64,000 bases of DNA from Roseobacter sp. HKCCD6576-2 (lineage in GTDB: Bacteria > Pseudomonadota > Alphaproteobacteria > Rhodobacterales > Rhodobacteraceae): the NCBI RefSeq assembly GCF_013179285.1, contig NZ_WVNW01000001.1, positions 124,001 through 188,000 of the forward strand, read 5' to 3'. Positions 43,233 to 53,461 of this stretch are shown here, in pieces. Positions within the stretch are counted from its first letter, which is position 1; each line of letters opens with the position of its first letter. The notes under the pieces were generated by a model. The model did no database searches and was not told the origin of the DNA. It worked only from the letters and a program-made list of their open reading frames with translations. The translations under genes were made by a program, and so were the position numbers.

Positions 43233-44519
43233 TTGTTCGATTTCGATATGCTCGGCCTCTCGCCGACCTTGATGACCGCGTTGAAGAAAACCGGCTTCAC
43301 AGAACCCACACCGATTCAAAACCAGGCGATTCCGCTTGCCCTCGACGGCCATGACATCATGGGCTTGGCCCAAACCGGCACCGGCAAGACCCTGGCTTTT
43401 GGCCTGCCTTTGATTGAGCACCTCTTGGCGCTGCCCGGCAAACCCGATCCCAAAACGGCAAAGGCGCTGGTCCTTGCGCCCACCCGCGAGCTGACCAATC
43501 AGATCGCCGAAAGCCTGCGGGTCTTTACCACTGGCACACCATTGAAAGTGCAGGTCGTCGTTGGCGGCCAGTCGATCAATGCGCAAATGAAGCGTTTGGA
43601 GCGAGGCACGGATATCCTCGTCGCGACACCGGGCCGGCTGATCGACCTGATGGATCGTGGTGCGGTGAAGCTGCACACGGTTCAGCATCTGGTGCTGGAT
43701 GAGGCCGATCAGATGCTCGATATGGGCTTTATCCACGCGCTGCGCCGTATCGCCCCGAAACTGGGCACGCCGCGCCAAACCATGCTGTTCTCGGCCACGA
43801 TGCCGAAGCAGATGGAAGAGATCAGCCAGGCCTACCTAACCAACCCGCGCCGGGTACAGGTCTCGCCCCCGGGCAAAGCCGCTGACAAGATCACCCAATC
43901 GGTCCATTTTGTCGAAAAGGCCGATAAGCCAACGAAGCTCCGCGAGGTTCTCTCCCGTGATCTCGACGCGCTGACTCTGGTTTTTTCCCGCACCAAACAT
44001 GGTGCCGAAAAGCTGATGAAAGGCTTGGTTGCCGATGGGTTCAATGCCGCCTCGATCCATGGCAACAAATCGCAAGGTCAGCGTGACCGGGCGATCAAAG
44101 CCTTCCGCGACGGCCAAATCACCATTCTGGTGGCCACCGATGTGGCCGCGCGCGGTATCGACATCCCAGGCGTGGCCTATGTAGTGAATTTCGACCTGCC
44201 AAATGTGCCAGACAATTATGTGCACCGGATTGGGCGCACCGCACGGGCGGGCCGTGAGGGCGAGGCGATCTCGTTCTGCGCCGCCGATGAGATCGACTAT
44301 CTGAACCAGATCGAAAAGCTGATGAAGATCGAGATCCCAGTCGCTGGCGGCACGCGACCCGCCGCTGTCAAACCCGAGAAAACCGGCCGCAGAGGTGGTC
44401 AACGCCGCCGTGGTCAAGGCGGCGGTGGCAACAAGCCGCAAGGCCAAGGCGCAGGCAAACCGCAAGGTAACAACAGCAACCGCAAGCCGCGCCGGCCCCG
44501 CCGTCGCCGTGCGGCCTGA
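43233..44519 (+). CDS. DEAD-box ATP-dependent RNA helicase, RhlE-like
   Basis: A 428-residue helicase with the Q motif (GFTEPTPIQNQAIP), motif I AQTGTGKT, Ia PTRELTNQI, Ib TPGRLID, II VLDEADQMLD, III SATMPK, and the C-terminal VATDVAARGIDIPGV and HRIGRTARAG motifs. The tail is rich in Gly, Arg, Gln and Lys (GQRRRGQGGGGNKPQGQ), as in RNA-binding tails of RhlE. I chose TTG at 43233 (GAAAGG site 7 bp upstream); the ATG at 43248 is the alternative. Likely roles are ribosome assembly and RNA turnover. Confidence 0.9.
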   Translation: MFDFDMLGLSPTLMTALKKTGFTEPTPIQNQAIPLALDGHDIMGLAQTGTGKTLAFGLPLIEHLLALPGKPDPKTAKALVLAPTRELTNQIAESLRVFTTGTPLKVQVVVGGQSINAQMKRLERGTDILVATPGRLIDLMDRGAVKLHTVQHLVLDEADQMLDMGFIHALRRIAPKLGTPRQTMLFSATMPKQMEEISQAYLTNPRRVQVSPPGKAADKITQSVHFVEKADKPTKLREVLSRDLDALTLVFSRTKHGAEKLMKGLVADGFNAASIHGNKSQGQRDRAIKAFRDGQITILVATDVAARGIDIPGVAYVVNFDLPNVPDNYVHRIGRTARAGREGEAISFCAADEIDYLNQIEKLMKIEIPVAGGTRPAAVKPEKTGRRGGQRRRGQGGGGNKPQGQGAGKPQGNNSNRKPRRPRRRRAA

Positions 44520-44605
44520 GCGTCGGGAACCCCCCGGGCTTCTCTGCTTCATAAATATCCCCGCCGGAGGCATCGAACAGGTGCCACCGGCGCAAGCACC
44601 ATTTG

Positions 44606-45457
44606 TTAGCGGAACAGCAAGACAGGCACCTTGCAGGAGCGGATCATCTCAGTCGTGGTTGAGCCGATAAAGAGGCTCCTGATCCGGGAATGGCCATAGG
44701 CCCCCATGATCAACAGATCGAAATCATGCGCTTCGGCGCGGTCGGCAATCACCTTATCCGGCTCGCCCGCCACGATCTCGCAGGTCACCTCATAGCCCGC
44801 CCCCTTCAAGAGCGCCGCCGCCCCTTCGATCCCGCGTTTCGCAGCGGTGCTCTCGCTACCGACGGTCAGCAGGTGAATATCGAGACCGGCGAAAAGCTCC
44901 GACCGTGCAATGTGATCGACCGCTTTCAGGGCGGACGTCCCGCCATCGAAAGCCACCAGCAGCTTCTTCACTGGTTGAAACGCCCGGGAGGCGACCAAGA
45001 CCGGCTTGGTCGAGGAACGCACGGCGCGCTCCAAATTGCTGCCCAGATGCATCGTGGCGAAATCTGCCGCCTCGCCGCGTTTCCCAACGATGACCAGGTC
45101 GGCCTCGGTCTCCATCTCGCGAAGCGTTTCGACCAGGTCGCCCATACGCAGCTTGGAATGCGCCTCAACTCCATCGGCGCTGACCCGCGCCACCGCATCT
45201 TCCAAAATCGCGCGCCCGCGCTTCTGCGCCAGTTTGGCGCGCTGCGCATCAAGCTCGGCCAGTTCGTGCAGCAGTGCTGTGCGCGCGCCCAAGCCGATAT
45301 TGCCGGACAGGTTGCGCGGGTCCGTGCTTTCATCGCGCCGCCCGATCACATGGAGGATATCCACTGACCAGCCTTTGCCCTTTGCTACCCAGGCCGCGTG
45401 ATCGCAGACGCTTTCCGAATAGGTCGAGCCGTCTACCAATGCGATAATCTTGCCCAT
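44606..45457 (-). CDS. tandem universal stress protein (UspA) domains
   Basis: A 283-residue protein with two Usp domains. The first begins MGKIIALVDGSTYSESVCDHAAW. The second begins KKLLVAFDGGTSALKAVDHIA and ends with LIMGAYGHSRIRSLFIGSTT, the ATP-binding G-x2-G-x9-G(S/T) pattern. The first domain has a corresponding LVIVGKRGEAADFATMHLGSN. It sits 11 bp downstream of a SulP transporter gene. Usp-SulP pairs recur in bacteria, so it may adjust anion uptake in response to energy state. ATG 45457 has GGGAG upstream. Confidence 0.9.
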   Translation of the reverse strand: MGKIIALVDGSTYSESVCDHAAWVAKGKGWSVDILHVIGRRDESTDPRNLSGNIGLGARTALLHELAELDAQRAKLAQKRGRAILEDAVARVSADGVEAHSKLRMGDLVETLREMETEADLVIVGKRGEAADFATMHLGSNLERAVRSSTKPVLVASRAFQPVKKLLVAFDGGTSALKAVDHIARSELFAGLDIHLLTVGSESTAAKRGIEGAAALLKGAGYEVTCEIVAGEPDKVIADRAEAHDFDLLIMGAYGHSRIRSLFIGSTTTEMIRSCKVPVLLFR

Positions 45458-45468
45458 GCCGCTCTCCC

Positions 45469-46959
45469 TCAATGGCCCATAAGGCGCTCCATTGCGCCGG
45501 GTTTGTCATGCTCGGCCAGCCGATCCACGATGGTTTCGGACGCTTGGTTTAGGCCTTTGATTTCAACCTCCGCGCCATCTCTGCGGAATTTCAGCACGGC
45601 CATGTCCAGCGCGGTAACAGACGAGATGTCCCAGATATGGGCGCGGGTGACGTCGATCACGACCCGCTCCAAAACCTCGCCAAAGTCAAATGCCGCCGCA
45701 AAATCATCGGCGGAGGCGAAGAACAACTGCCCATGCACGTGATAAGTCCGCGTTGTTTCATCGTCGGACAACTCGGATGTGATCTTGAAGAGTTGGGCGA
45801 TCTTACCCGCGAAGAAAATGCCGGACAGCAGCACACCGGTCAGCACCCCAATCGCCAGGTTGTGGGTGTAGACCGTGACAATCACCGTGGCGAGCATGAC
45901 GATTGAAGAGCTGCGCGGGTGATCGCGGAGGTTCTTGATCGACGACCAAGAGAAGGTTCCGATCGACACCATGATCATGATCGCAACCAGCGCCGCCATC
46001 GGAATGATCGAGACGATGTCGCCGAGCACAACGATCAGGATCAGAAGGAACACACCCGCCGCAAAGCAGCTGAGCCGCCCGCGACCGCCGGATTTCACGT
46101 TGATCATCGACTGACCAATCATCGCACAGCCTGCCATGCCGCCGATGAATCCGGTTGCGGTGTTGGCGATGCCTTGACCAATGCATTCCTGGTTCTTGTC
46201 CGATTTTGTATCCGTCAGATCATCGACGATCTGCGCCGTCATTAGGCTTTCAAGCAGGCCCACTGCGGCCACTGCGGCGGAGTAGGGCAGGATGATCTGC
46301 AAGGTTTCCCAGGTGAGTGGGATATCGGGGATCAGGAACATCGGCAGTGTATCGGGCAATTCGCCCATATCGCCCACGGTGCGCAGATCCATCCCGAAGA
46401 CCAACGCCAGCGAGGTCAGGACAAGGATGCAGACCAAGGGTGAGGGGATCGCGGTGGTCAGATAGGGGAAGAGATAGATGATCGCCAACCCGCCCGCGAC
46501 CATCACATAGGTCAGCCATGGCACCCCGATCAGCTCGGGCAATTGCGCCAGGAAGATCAGGATTGCCAGCGCGTTCACGAACCCCGTCATCACCGAACGA
46601 GAGACAAAGCGCATCACACGCCCGAGTTTCAAGGCTCCCGCTGCAATCTGCAGCAAACCGGCCAGAACCGTCGCGGCCAGGAGATACTCCAGCCCGTGGT
46701 CGCGAACCAGCGTCACCATCAGAACTGCTGTCGCCGCCGTTGCCGCCGAGATCATTCCGGGGCGCCCACCTGCGATGGCCGTGATGACGGCGATCGAGAA
46801 AGACGCGTAGAGCCCAATCTTCGGATCGACACCGGCGATGATCGAGAAGGCAATCGCCTCAGGGATCAATGCGAGCGCCACAACCAAGCCCGACAGCAAG
46901 TCGCCGCGGATATTGCCAAGCCAATCGACCCGCATGCGGGTGAGGAAATCAGGGGACAT
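45469..46959 (-). CDS. SulP-family anion transporter with STAS domain
   Basis: A 496-residue membrane transporter (about 11-12 hydrophobic segments) with SulP motifs [22 protein letters not shown] and [19 protein letters not shown]. The C-terminal STAS domain is visible from [19 protein letters not shown] onwards, with the [13 protein letters not shown] element. SulP proteins move sulfate, bicarbonate or dicarboxylates. Given the separate carbonic anhydrase-SbtA set in the same window, bicarbonate (BicA-like) is one possibility. ATG 46959 is chosen; an earlier frame lacks any family residues. Confidence 0.92.
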   Translation of the reverse strand: MSPDFLTRMRVDWLGNIRGDLLSGLVVALALIPEAIAFSIIAGVDPKIGLYASFSIAVITAIAGGRPGMISAATAATAVLMVTLVRDHGLEYLLAATVLAGLLQIAAGALKLGRVMRFVSRSVMTGFVNALAILIFLAQLPELIGVPWLTYVMVAGGLAIIYLFPYLTTAIPSPLVCILVLTSLALVFGMDLRTVGDMGELPDTLPMFLIPDIPLTWETLQIILPYSAAVAAVGLLESLMTAQIVDDLTDTKSDKNQECIGQGIANTATGFIGGMAGCAMIGQSMINVKSGGRGRLSCFAAGVFLLILIVVLGDIVSIIPMAALVAIMIMVSIGTFSWSSIKNLRDHPRSSSIVMLATVIVTVYTHNLAIGVLTGVLLSGIFFAGKIAQLFKITSELSDDETTRTYHVHGQLFFASADDFAAAFDFGEVLERVVIDVTRAHIWDISSVTALDMAVLKFRRDGAEVEIKGLNQASETIVDRLAEHDKPGAMERLMGH

Positions 46960-47079
46960 ATAGGGTGTCTCCGTCTGGGCCGGGTCACGGCCGGGTGCAC
47001 GTTTCCGGCGGCCATACGGCGCTTGGCCCGGATTGGCTAGGGGGTCATGCGGGAAACGGCCCTGCGTGGCGCGCAAGCC

Positions 47080-48255
47080 TCAGTCGGTGCGATCCTGGCT
47101 GAACAGATAGATTGCAACGCCGATCAGCACGACAACGCCGAACGCCCCGAAGAGCGCGGCATAGGCCGCTTCGGGATCATTCCGGGTCGAGAGATGCGCA
47201 AAATAGGGTCCGCTCGCAAATTGCATCACCCCGGCGCCGCCCATGCCAAATAGATTCAAGAGGGTGACGCCGCGCCCCATCAAATGTGGTGGAAAGAAGC
47301 TCCGCCCATGGGCGATCATCATTGGATAAGACGCTCCGAAAAGCCCAATCGCGGCAAAAAGGACCGTTGCACTCCAGAGGGTCGTTGGCGGGGCAAACCA
47401 GAAAACGATGCAGAGTAGGCCAGCCAGGAGGTTGCCCGGCAGCAGGACCCATTTTCGCGTGCCAAAGAGTCGATCAAGCGGTCCATAAGCAAAGCTGCCG
47501 ATCACCATCGCGATGCTCATCGCTAAAGTGACATGGCCAATTTGAACAAGATCGGCACCGTAGATGTCGGTTACATAGGGCGCAATCCAGAGCCCCCTCA
47601 TGCCCGCTGCGGGGGCGTAGCATATGAACATCAGCGGTAGGATCAGCCAGAGCCCGGGATTGCGGAGCAGATCGAACAGCGATCCGCGTGTTGTGCCGTC
47701 GAGCTTCTCTGGGTCGCGGACCAAAAGCGCCATCCCCGCTGCAACCGCAAGAGTCAGCGCCGCCAAACCCGCGACGGTTTCGCGCCAACCGATGGCCTCC
47801 ACCGCCCAGGCCATCGGCAAAGCGCTGGCGATATTGCCGAGAGAACTGACGCCCACGGTCAATCCGGCGAGTGTCGCAAAGACGCCCGGCGAGTAGACGC
47901 GGGCAAAAATGAAATAGCTGGCCATCAAGACCGGCGCGCAGCCGAGGCCGATTAGAACCATCGCAATCTGAATCGCCACAGGCCCTTGCGCGACAGCAAA
48001 GAGCGCGGCCCCACCTGCACCCCCAAGTGCGAAGAGAATAGAGGAGGTGCGCCGCGGACCAAGATGATCAAGCGCCCAACCAACCGGCAATTGCATCAAG
48101 GCAAAGGCCGCGAACCAAAGGCCTGATGCGCGAGCGAGGTCATCGGTGCTTGCCCCGATATCAGCCTCTAGAACCGGCGCCAAAACGGCTAAAAACGCGC
48201 GATAAAACTGACTGAGCACATAGCCCAGCACCAAAAACCCGATACCAGCCTTCAC
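47080..48255 (-). CDS. MFS transporter
   Basis: A 391-residue major facilitator protein with 12 hydrophobic segments. It begins with LGYVLSQFYRAFLAVLAPVLEADIGAS, then has the WALDHLGPRRTSS loop (motif A-like) and the second-half equivalent GPLDRLFGTRKWVLLPGNL. GTG at 48255 is taken as the start, with GGAAGG about 9-10 bases upstream; the open frame to 48423 runs into the promoter region. It is divergent from the iron-binding protein gene. Substrate unknown. Confidence 0.87.
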   Translation of the reverse strand: MKAGIGFLVLGYVLSQFYRAFLAVLAPVLEADIGASTDDLARASGLWFAAFALMQLPVGWALDHLGPRRTSSILFALGGAGGAALFAVAQGPVAIQIAMVLIGLGCAPVLMASYFIFARVYSPGVFATLAGLTVGVSSLGNIASALPMAWAVEAIGWRETVAGLAALTLAVAAGMALLVRDPEKLDGTTRGSLFDLLRNPGLWLILPLMFICYAPAAGMRGLWIAPYVTDIYGADLVQIGHVTLAMSIAMVIGSFAYGPLDRLFGTRKWVLLPGNLLAGLLCIVFWFAPPTTLWSATVLFAAIGLFGASYPMMIAHGRSFFPPHLMGRGVTLLNLFGMGGAGVMQFASGPYFAHLSTRNDPEAAYAALFGAFGVVVLIGVAIYLFSQDRTD

Positions 48256-48446
48256 AAGATACCACCTTCCCTTGCCAGGCACCCTGCAACTCGCGTCGCC
48301 GAACGGCAAGACCAACGCTGCCAATAGGATTTCCGATGTTTTCTGTCGGATATTCTTGACACCCCAAGAGCGATCGGGTTCAACACCGGCACCCAACCGA
48401 CAAAAACGGTCAGGTAATACCAAATTCTAACAACGGAGCTTCTCCA

Positions 48447-49463
48447 ATGACCCGCACACTGGCCGTCCTTTTGGGCACGACCATCGCCGCAAGCGCGCTG
48501 ACCGCTGCCGAGGCGCAAGAGTTGAACCTGTATTCCTCGCGTCACTACGACACCGATGAGCGTCTCTATTCTGACTTCACCGATCTGACCGGCATCACCA
48601 TCAACCGGATCGAAGGCAATGCCGACGAGCTGATCGCGCGGATGGAAGCCGAGGGCGAGAACAGCCCCGCTGACGTCTTCCTGACCGTCGACACCGTACG
48701 CCTGGCGCGCGCCGCCAACCTTGGCCTGTTGCAGCCGACCGAGAGCGATGTGCTCGAAGCGAGCATCCCGGCATTCTTGCAGGACGATGACAACCGTTGG
48801 TTCGGCTTCTCGCAGCGTTCGCGCATCCTGTTCTACGATCCCGCTGATGTGCCGAACCCACCGCAGACCTATCAAGATCTGGCGAGCCCCGAATATGAAG
48901 GGCAGATTTGCATCCGCTCCTCGACCAACGTCTACACACAGAACATCACCGCGGCCTTGGTGGCCCATCTGGGTGAAGAGGCTGTGGCCGAATGGGCCGA
49001 AGCCGTGGTCGGCAATTTCGCGCGTGACCCGCAGGGCGGCGATACCGATCAGCTGCGTGGCATCGTGTCGGGCGAATGTGATATCGCCATGTCGAACACC
49101 TACTATTTCGCGCGCGCGATCCGGAGACCGGTTGATGGTCTGTCGGACAGTCTCGACATGATTGAATGGGTGTTCCCGAACCAAAACGACCTTGGCGCTC
49201 ACATGAACATCTCGGGCGGTGGTGTTGCGGCGCATGCGCCGAACCGTGAGAACGCGATTGCCTTCCTTGAGTATCTCGCCTCCGACCAGGCGCAGGAATA
49301 CTTCTCGGCCGGTAATGACGAGTACCCTGCTGTGCCTGGTGTGGCATTGGCTCCGTCGGTTGCCGAACTGGGCTTCTTCCGCCCCGACGTGATCGATCTG
49401 TCCGAGATCGCGGACAATATCGAGACCGCAACGGAAATCCTGAACGCCGCTGGCTGGGAATAA
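48447..49463 (+). CDS. ferric-iron ABC transporter binding protein, FbpA/FutA-like
   Basis: A 338-residue periplasmic binding protein with a Sec signal peptide (MTRTLAVLLGTTIAASALTAAEA). The mature part begins with LNLYSSRHYDTDE and contains ADVFLTVDTVRLARA, the QICIRSSTNVYTQN region and the iron-binding double tyrosine in NTYYFARAI, as in FbpA/FutA proteins. The matching permease gene lies on the opposite strand, convergent. No ATPase gene for the system is in the window. Confidence 0.91.
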   Translation: MTRTLAVLLGTTIAASALTAAEAQELNLYSSRHYDTDERLYSDFTDLTGITINRIEGNADELIARMEAEGENSPADVFLTVDTVRLARAANLGLLQPTESDVLEASIPAFLQDDDNRWFGFSQRSRILFYDPADVPNPPQTYQDLASPEYEGQICIRSSTNVYTQNITAALVAHLGEEAVAEWAEAVVGNFARDPQGGDTDQLRGIVSGECDIAMSNTYYFARAIRRPVDGLSDSLDMIEWVFPNQNDLGAHMNISGGGVAAHAPNRENAIAFLEYLASDQAQEYFSAGNDEYPAVPGVALAPSVAELGFFRPDVIDLSEIADNIETATEILNAAGWE

Positions 49464-49494
49464 TCCCTACCATCAACGGTTGCATGAATTTAGC

Positions 49495-49523
49495 GGGCGC
49501 CCATAGCGGGCGCCCGTTTCTCT
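49495..49523 (+). terminator. hairpin terminator between fbpA-like and permease genes
   Basis: Two copies of the self-complementary octamer GGGCGCCC (49495-49502 and 49508-49515) are separated by ATAGC and followed by GTTTCTCTTT. The arms pair with one another, giving a strong stem followed by a T-rich run on the plus strand. The place, 31 bp after the binding-protein stop, fits a Rho-independent terminator. Confidence 0.7.
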
Positions 49524-49528
49524 TTGGG

Positions 49529-51205
49529 CTATGTTTTCGCTGGGGTGGCGTGGCGCATATCTTGCGCCCGGCGAGATTCGCGACCGATGCCCCAACACAA
49601 GAGCGCGACCGGCAAGAGGCCGACCGCCCCGATCACCAGGCTTGGCACCGCAGCCTCGTGCAAGCGTTCATCGGCGGCCAGGCGATGCGCCTGCACCGCG
49701 AGTGTGTCGTAATTGAACGGCCGCAAGATGAGTGTGGCGGGCAGCTCTTTCATCACATCCACGAAGACGATCAAAAGTGCTGTCAGGACCGAAGGGCTGA
49801 TGATTGGGATATGCACCCGGCGCAGCATCGAGCTTGGATCATGGCCAAGCGTTCGCGAGACGGCATCGAGGTTCGGGTTCACCGTGGACATACCCGACTC
49901 ATAGGTGTTGATCGCGACCGCCATGAAGCGGACCATATAGGCAACGATCATCAGCCAGATCGAGCCGGTGATCAGAAGGCCCGTATCGATCCCGAAATTC
50001 GCTTCCATGAAGGCGTCGACGGCGTTGTCGAAGGCGGCAAACGGTACGAGAAGTCCAACCGCGATGACCCCGCCAGGGACGGCGTAGCCGATCCCGGCGA
50101 TCTGCACGGCGGTCCGCGCAGGTCTTGTCGGGTGCAGCCTGGCGTTGAAGCCGAGAAACACGGCCGCCGCGACCGTTAGGACGGCGGCAATTGCCGCAAG
50201 CGTTACGGAGTTCTGCAAGAAGGCCAAGTAACGCGGGGTGAACAGAATCTGGCCCGAGTCCCACCCCATCGTGATCAGCAGAATCGTCGGGCCGATGAAG
50301 CCGAGCAACACCGGCAATCCGCAAAATACGATGGCGCCCACGGCCTTCGCACCCGTCAACTCGATCGGCTGCATCCGTTCAAACCGGCGGCCCGCGCCAT
50401 GATGGCGCTGATCTCTCCGCTGCATGCGTTCGAGGGAGGCAACGACCAAGGCCACAACCAGCAGGCAGAGCGCCAGTTGCGCCGCCGCAGCCCGATCGAA
50501 AAAGGCGAACCAGCTTTGGTAGATGCCGGTGGCGAAAGTCTGTACGGCGAAATACGAGACTGTGCCAAAATCGGCCAAGGTCTCCATGATGGCGAGCAGC
50601 ATGCCACCCGCGATGGCGGGCCGGGCGATAGGCAGCGACACCCTCAGGAACGCGCCCCAAGGCGTTTGGCCAAGTGTCCGCGCCGCGATATAGGCCGTGG
50701 CCGATTGCTGCAAGAAGGCCGCTCGCGCGAGCAGGTAGACATAAGGGTAGAGCACGAAGGTCAGCATCGCCGCCGCACCGCCAAGCGAACGGATTTCCGG
50801 GAACCAGTAGTCGCGCGGCCCCCAGCCCGTCAGATCGCGCAGCGTCGTTTGCACCCAGCCCGGGTGATCCAAGAAATCCGTATAGGCATAGGCGAGCACA
50901 TAGGCCGGGAAGGCCAGCGGCAGCGCCAGCATGATCTCAAGCACCTGCCGTCCGGCGAAGCGGGTCATCGTCACCAGCCAGGCCGCACCGGTTCCGATCA
51001 CCGCTGTGCCCAAGCCAACGATTAGCACCAAGGCGGCGGTCGTTCCCGCATAGCGGGGCAGAACCGTGCCAAGCAGGCTTCGCACCGTGTCGAGACCGCC
51101 CATAGTCGCCGCCAGGATCACCGCGCAAATCGGCAGCAGGCAGAGGCCTGCGGCCAGCCAAGCGAGCCAACTAAGACGTTTGGTGGAAGAAGAGCGCCGT
51201 GACAT
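49529..51205 (-). CDS. ferric-iron ABC transporter permease, FbpB-like
   Basis: A 558-residue permease with two fused transport halves and about 12 membrane segments, as in FbpB. The first half has the EAA-like TAYIAARTLGQTPWGAFLRVSLP and the second DAVSRTLGHDPSSMLRRVHIP. The start MSRRSSSTKRLSWLAWL places a charged end before the first helix. It would import ferric iron delivered by the FbpA-like protein, although the two genes converge and are not co-transcribed. No ATPase gene is adjacent. Confidence 0.92.
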   Translation of the reverse strand: MSRRSSSTKRLSWLAWLAAGLCLLPICAVILAATMGGLDTVRSLLGTVLPRYAGTTAALVLIVGLGTAVIGTGAAWLVTMTRFAGRQVLEIMLALPLAFPAYVLAYAYTDFLDHPGWVQTTLRDLTGWGPRDYWFPEIRSLGGAAAMLTFVLYPYVYLLARAAFLQQSATAYIAARTLGQTPWGAFLRVSLPIARPAIAGGMLLAIMETLADFGTVSYFAVQTFATGIYQSWFAFFDRAAAAQLALCLLVVALVVASLERMQRRDQRHHGAGRRFERMQPIELTGAKAVGAIVFCGLPVLLGFIGPTILLITMGWDSGQILFTPRYLAFLQNSVTLAAIAAVLTVAAAVFLGFNARLHPTRPARTAVQIAGIGYAVPGGVIAVGLLVPFAAFDNAVDAFMEANFGIDTGLLITGSIWLMIVAYMVRFMAVAINTYESGMSTVNPNLDAVSRTLGHDPSSMLRRVHIPIISPSVLTALLIVFVDVMKELPATLILRPFNYDTLAVQAHRLAADERLHEAAVPSLVIGAVGLLPVALLCWGIGRESRRAQDMRHATPAKT

Positions 51206-51356
51206 GCCCCTGCTCTAGGCGATGCGGGATGGGAGGCACAAGATGCGCTGGCCGAGTTTCTGACGTTTTTCGTCGGGATCGACCTCTGTCGTGATGCTTG
51301 CTCGGCCCGAAAAACTGCCCGAGGGTATGGTTCGAGCCCCAGATGGCGAGGCCCCT

Positions 51357-51884
51357 ATGCGTCTGATACCAATTCTGCTCTTGCTTGCTGCGTGCGGCCT
51401 CGCCGCGCCGAGCTACCGCGATCCCTCTGTCACGATCGCCTCCAACGCGAGTTTTGACCCGAACCGCTATCTTGGCCGCTGGTATGAGGTGGCGCGCTAT
51501 CCGAATGCCTTCCAAGACGGTTGCGCAGGGGCCATCGCCGATTATTCTTTGGGGCTTGTCGGCGAAATCTTGGTGCAGAACACTTGTCTTGATGCAAATG
51601 GCGACGCAATTCGCACCATCGCTGGCCGGGCGACACAATCCGGGCCGGGCCGATTTTCGCTCAGGTTGTCAGGGGTGCCGGCATCGGCCCCCTATTGGGT
51701 GTTATGGGTCGATGAAGGCTATCGGACAGCGGTGATCGGCCAACCCAATGGGCGTGCAGGGTGGATCCTCAATCGCGATCCGGTGATCCCGGCAGACCGT
51801 CTGATTGCGGCGCGCGAGGTGCTGGCGTTCAACGGCTATGATCTGTCCAGGCTGGAGCCAAGCGGGGCGATGATCCCGCGTTGA
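51357..51884 (+). CDS. lipocalin-family lipoprotein, Blc-like
   Basis: A 175-residue lipoprotein. MRLIPILLLLAAC is a lipoprotein signal peptide with lipobox LAAC. The mature part has the lipocalin signature NRYLGRWYEVARYPNAFQ and a YWVLWVDEGYRTAVIGQP strand pair. Bacterial lipocalins sit in the outer membrane and bind fatty acids or lysophospholipids. The longer frame to 51291 is rejected because it would bury the signal peptide. It lies between the permease and sdaA. Confidence 0.9.
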   Translation: MRLIPILLLLAACGLAAPSYRDPSVTIASNASFDPNRYLGRWYEVARYPNAFQDGCAGAIADYSLGLVGEILVQNTCLDANGDAIRTIAGRATQSGPGRFSLRLSGVPASAPYWVLWVDEGYRTAVIGQPNGRAGWILNRDPVIPADRLIAAREVLAFNGYDLSRLEPSGAMIPR

Positions 51885-51975
51885 GGTCGCAGCCCATCAC
51901 GCGCTGGTCGCAATCCGGGTTGGCAAGCCTTGGCTTTGGCTTATGGTCCGCCCATCCAAGGGAGCGCGTCGGCCA

Positions 51976-53391
51976 ATGTTTCTAAGTATCTTCGACATCT
52001 TCAAGATCGGCATTGGGCCGTCTTCGTCCCACACTATGGGCCCAATGAGTGCGGCGGCGCGGTTTCTCGACGACCTGCGCAATGGGCGCGAGCGAGAGCC
52101 GGGCGCGGGCGAGGTCGCGGCGCTGTTCTGTTCACTTCACGGGTCCTTGGCCTTCACCGGCAAAGGCCATGCGACCGACCGCGCGGTGATATTGGGGCTC
52201 TGCGGACTCCGCCCCGATACGTTGGACCCGGATGCAGCGGCCTCGATCGAAGCCGAGGTCATGGAAACTGGGCGTGTGACACCTGAGGGGTTGCCGGAAT
52301 TGCGCTTCGACCCGGCGCGGGATTTGGTGTTCGACTATGACAAGACGCTGCCGGGCCATGCCAACGGGATGATCCTGCGCGCCTTTGACGATGCGGGAAA
52401 CCTCTACCTGGAAGAGACCTATTACTCGATTGGCGGTGGCTTCGTGCTGACCGCTGCCGAGTTGGAGGCGCAAAGCCATGGCGGTGCCGCGCAGTTTCAC
52501 GCCGAAAAGGAGGAGGTCGGCTATCCCTATCCGTTTGGGTCCGCCGCAGAGATGCTGGAGATGGGGCGCCGGTCGGGCAAAAGCATTGTCGAGATGAAAT
52601 GGGCCAATGAGTTGGCAGTTTCGGATCGTGGGTCTGTGACGCAGAAAGTCGCGGCTCTGCGCGGTGTGATGGATGCCTGCATCGACCGCGGATTGCGGAT
52701 CGAGGGCGAATTGCCGGGCGGGCTGCAGGTCAAGCGACGCGCGAAGGCGATCCATGAACAGCTTCAGGCCGAGGCGGGGCAGAACATCGCGCAGCCGCAT
52801 ACAGTGAATGATTGGTTAAGCGTCTATGCGATGGCGGTGAATGAGGAAAACGCGGCTGGCGGACAGGTGGTGACCGCGCCGACCAACGGCGCGGCGGGCG
52901 TGATCCCGGCGGTGCTGCGCTATTACAAAGCGCATTGCATCGGGGCGAGCGAGGCTGGCGCGATGGACTTCCTGATGGCGGCGGCGGCGATTGGCGGGCT
53001 GATCAAGCACAACGCGTCGATCTCGGGCGCTGAGGTCGGCTGTCAGGGTGAGGTTGGGTCAGCGGCAGCGATGGCGGCGGCAGGGCTCTGTGCGGCTTTG
53101 GGCGGGTCGAATGAACAGATCGAAAACGCAGCCGAGATCGCGCTCGAGCATCATCTGGGTATGACCTGCGACCCGGCGGCGGGTCTGGTGCAGGTGCCGT
53201 GTATCGAGCGCAATGGTTTGGGGGCGATCAAAGCTGTGTCGGCGGCATCATTGGCCCTGCGCGGGGACGGGACGCATTTCATGCCGCTCGACAATTGTAT
53301 CGAGGCGATGCGCCAAACCGGCCTCGATATGAACACCAAGTATAAGGAAACGAGCCTGGGTGGCTTGGCGGTGAACTTGCCCGAGTGTTAA
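51976..53391 (+). CDS. sdaA: L-serine ammonia-lyase (single-chain, Fe-S)
   Basis: A 471-residue iron-sulfur L-serine deaminase that makes pyruvate and ammonia. The family opening [24 protein letters not shown] is exact. Cluster-binding cysteines are visible in [26 protein letters not shown] and nearby. Alpha and beta parts are fused in one chain as in SdaA. The ATG at 51976 gives the standard start. It converges on a LacI-family regulator gene. Confidence 0.95.
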   Translation: MFLSIFDIFKIGIGPSSSHTMGPMSAAARFLDDLRNGREREPGAGEVAALFCSLHGSLAFTGKGHATDRAVILGLCGLRPDTLDPDAAASIEAEVMETGRVTPEGLPELRFDPARDLVFDYDKTLPGHANGMILRAFDDAGNLYLEETYYSIGGGFVLTAAELEAQSHGGAAQFHAEKEEVGYPYPFGSAAEMLEMGRRSGKSIVEMKWANELAVSDRGSVTQKVAALRGVMDACIDRGLRIEGELPGGLQVKRRAKAIHEQLQAEAGQNIAQPHTVNDWLSVYAMAVNEENAAGGQVVTAPTNGAAGVIPAVLRYYKAHCIGASEAGAMDFLMAAAAIGGLIKHNASISGAEVGCQGEVGSAAAMAAAGLCAALGGSNEQIENAAEIALEHHLGMTCDPAAGLVQVPCIERNGLGAIKAVSAASLALRGDGTHFMPLDNCIEAMRQTGLDMNTKYKETSLGGLAVNLPEC

Positions 53392-53397
53392 GGGGGC

Positions 53398-53413
53398 GGG
53401 CCTCGTCAGGCCC
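53398..53413. terminator. hairpin between convergent sdaA and LacI-type gene
   Basis: GGGCCT (53398-53403) and AGGCCC (53408-53413) form a six-pair stem with a CGTC loop, 7 bp after the sdaA stop. There is no T-run, so termination by this element alone is uncertain. Its position between two convergent genes makes it the best candidate in the 70-bp gap. Confidence 0.35.
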
Positions 53414-53461
53414 CTGAAGGAGCCATCCTCGGCCCGCGTTGCCACGGATGTTTTTCAGCAG

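Noticed and set aside
48256-48446. Irr/Fur-type iron box in the MFS-fbpA divergent region
   Set aside because: Only a short TCCGA-N9-TCGGA inverted repeat near 48332-48350 and a weak promoter were seen; no convincing match to a known iron box.
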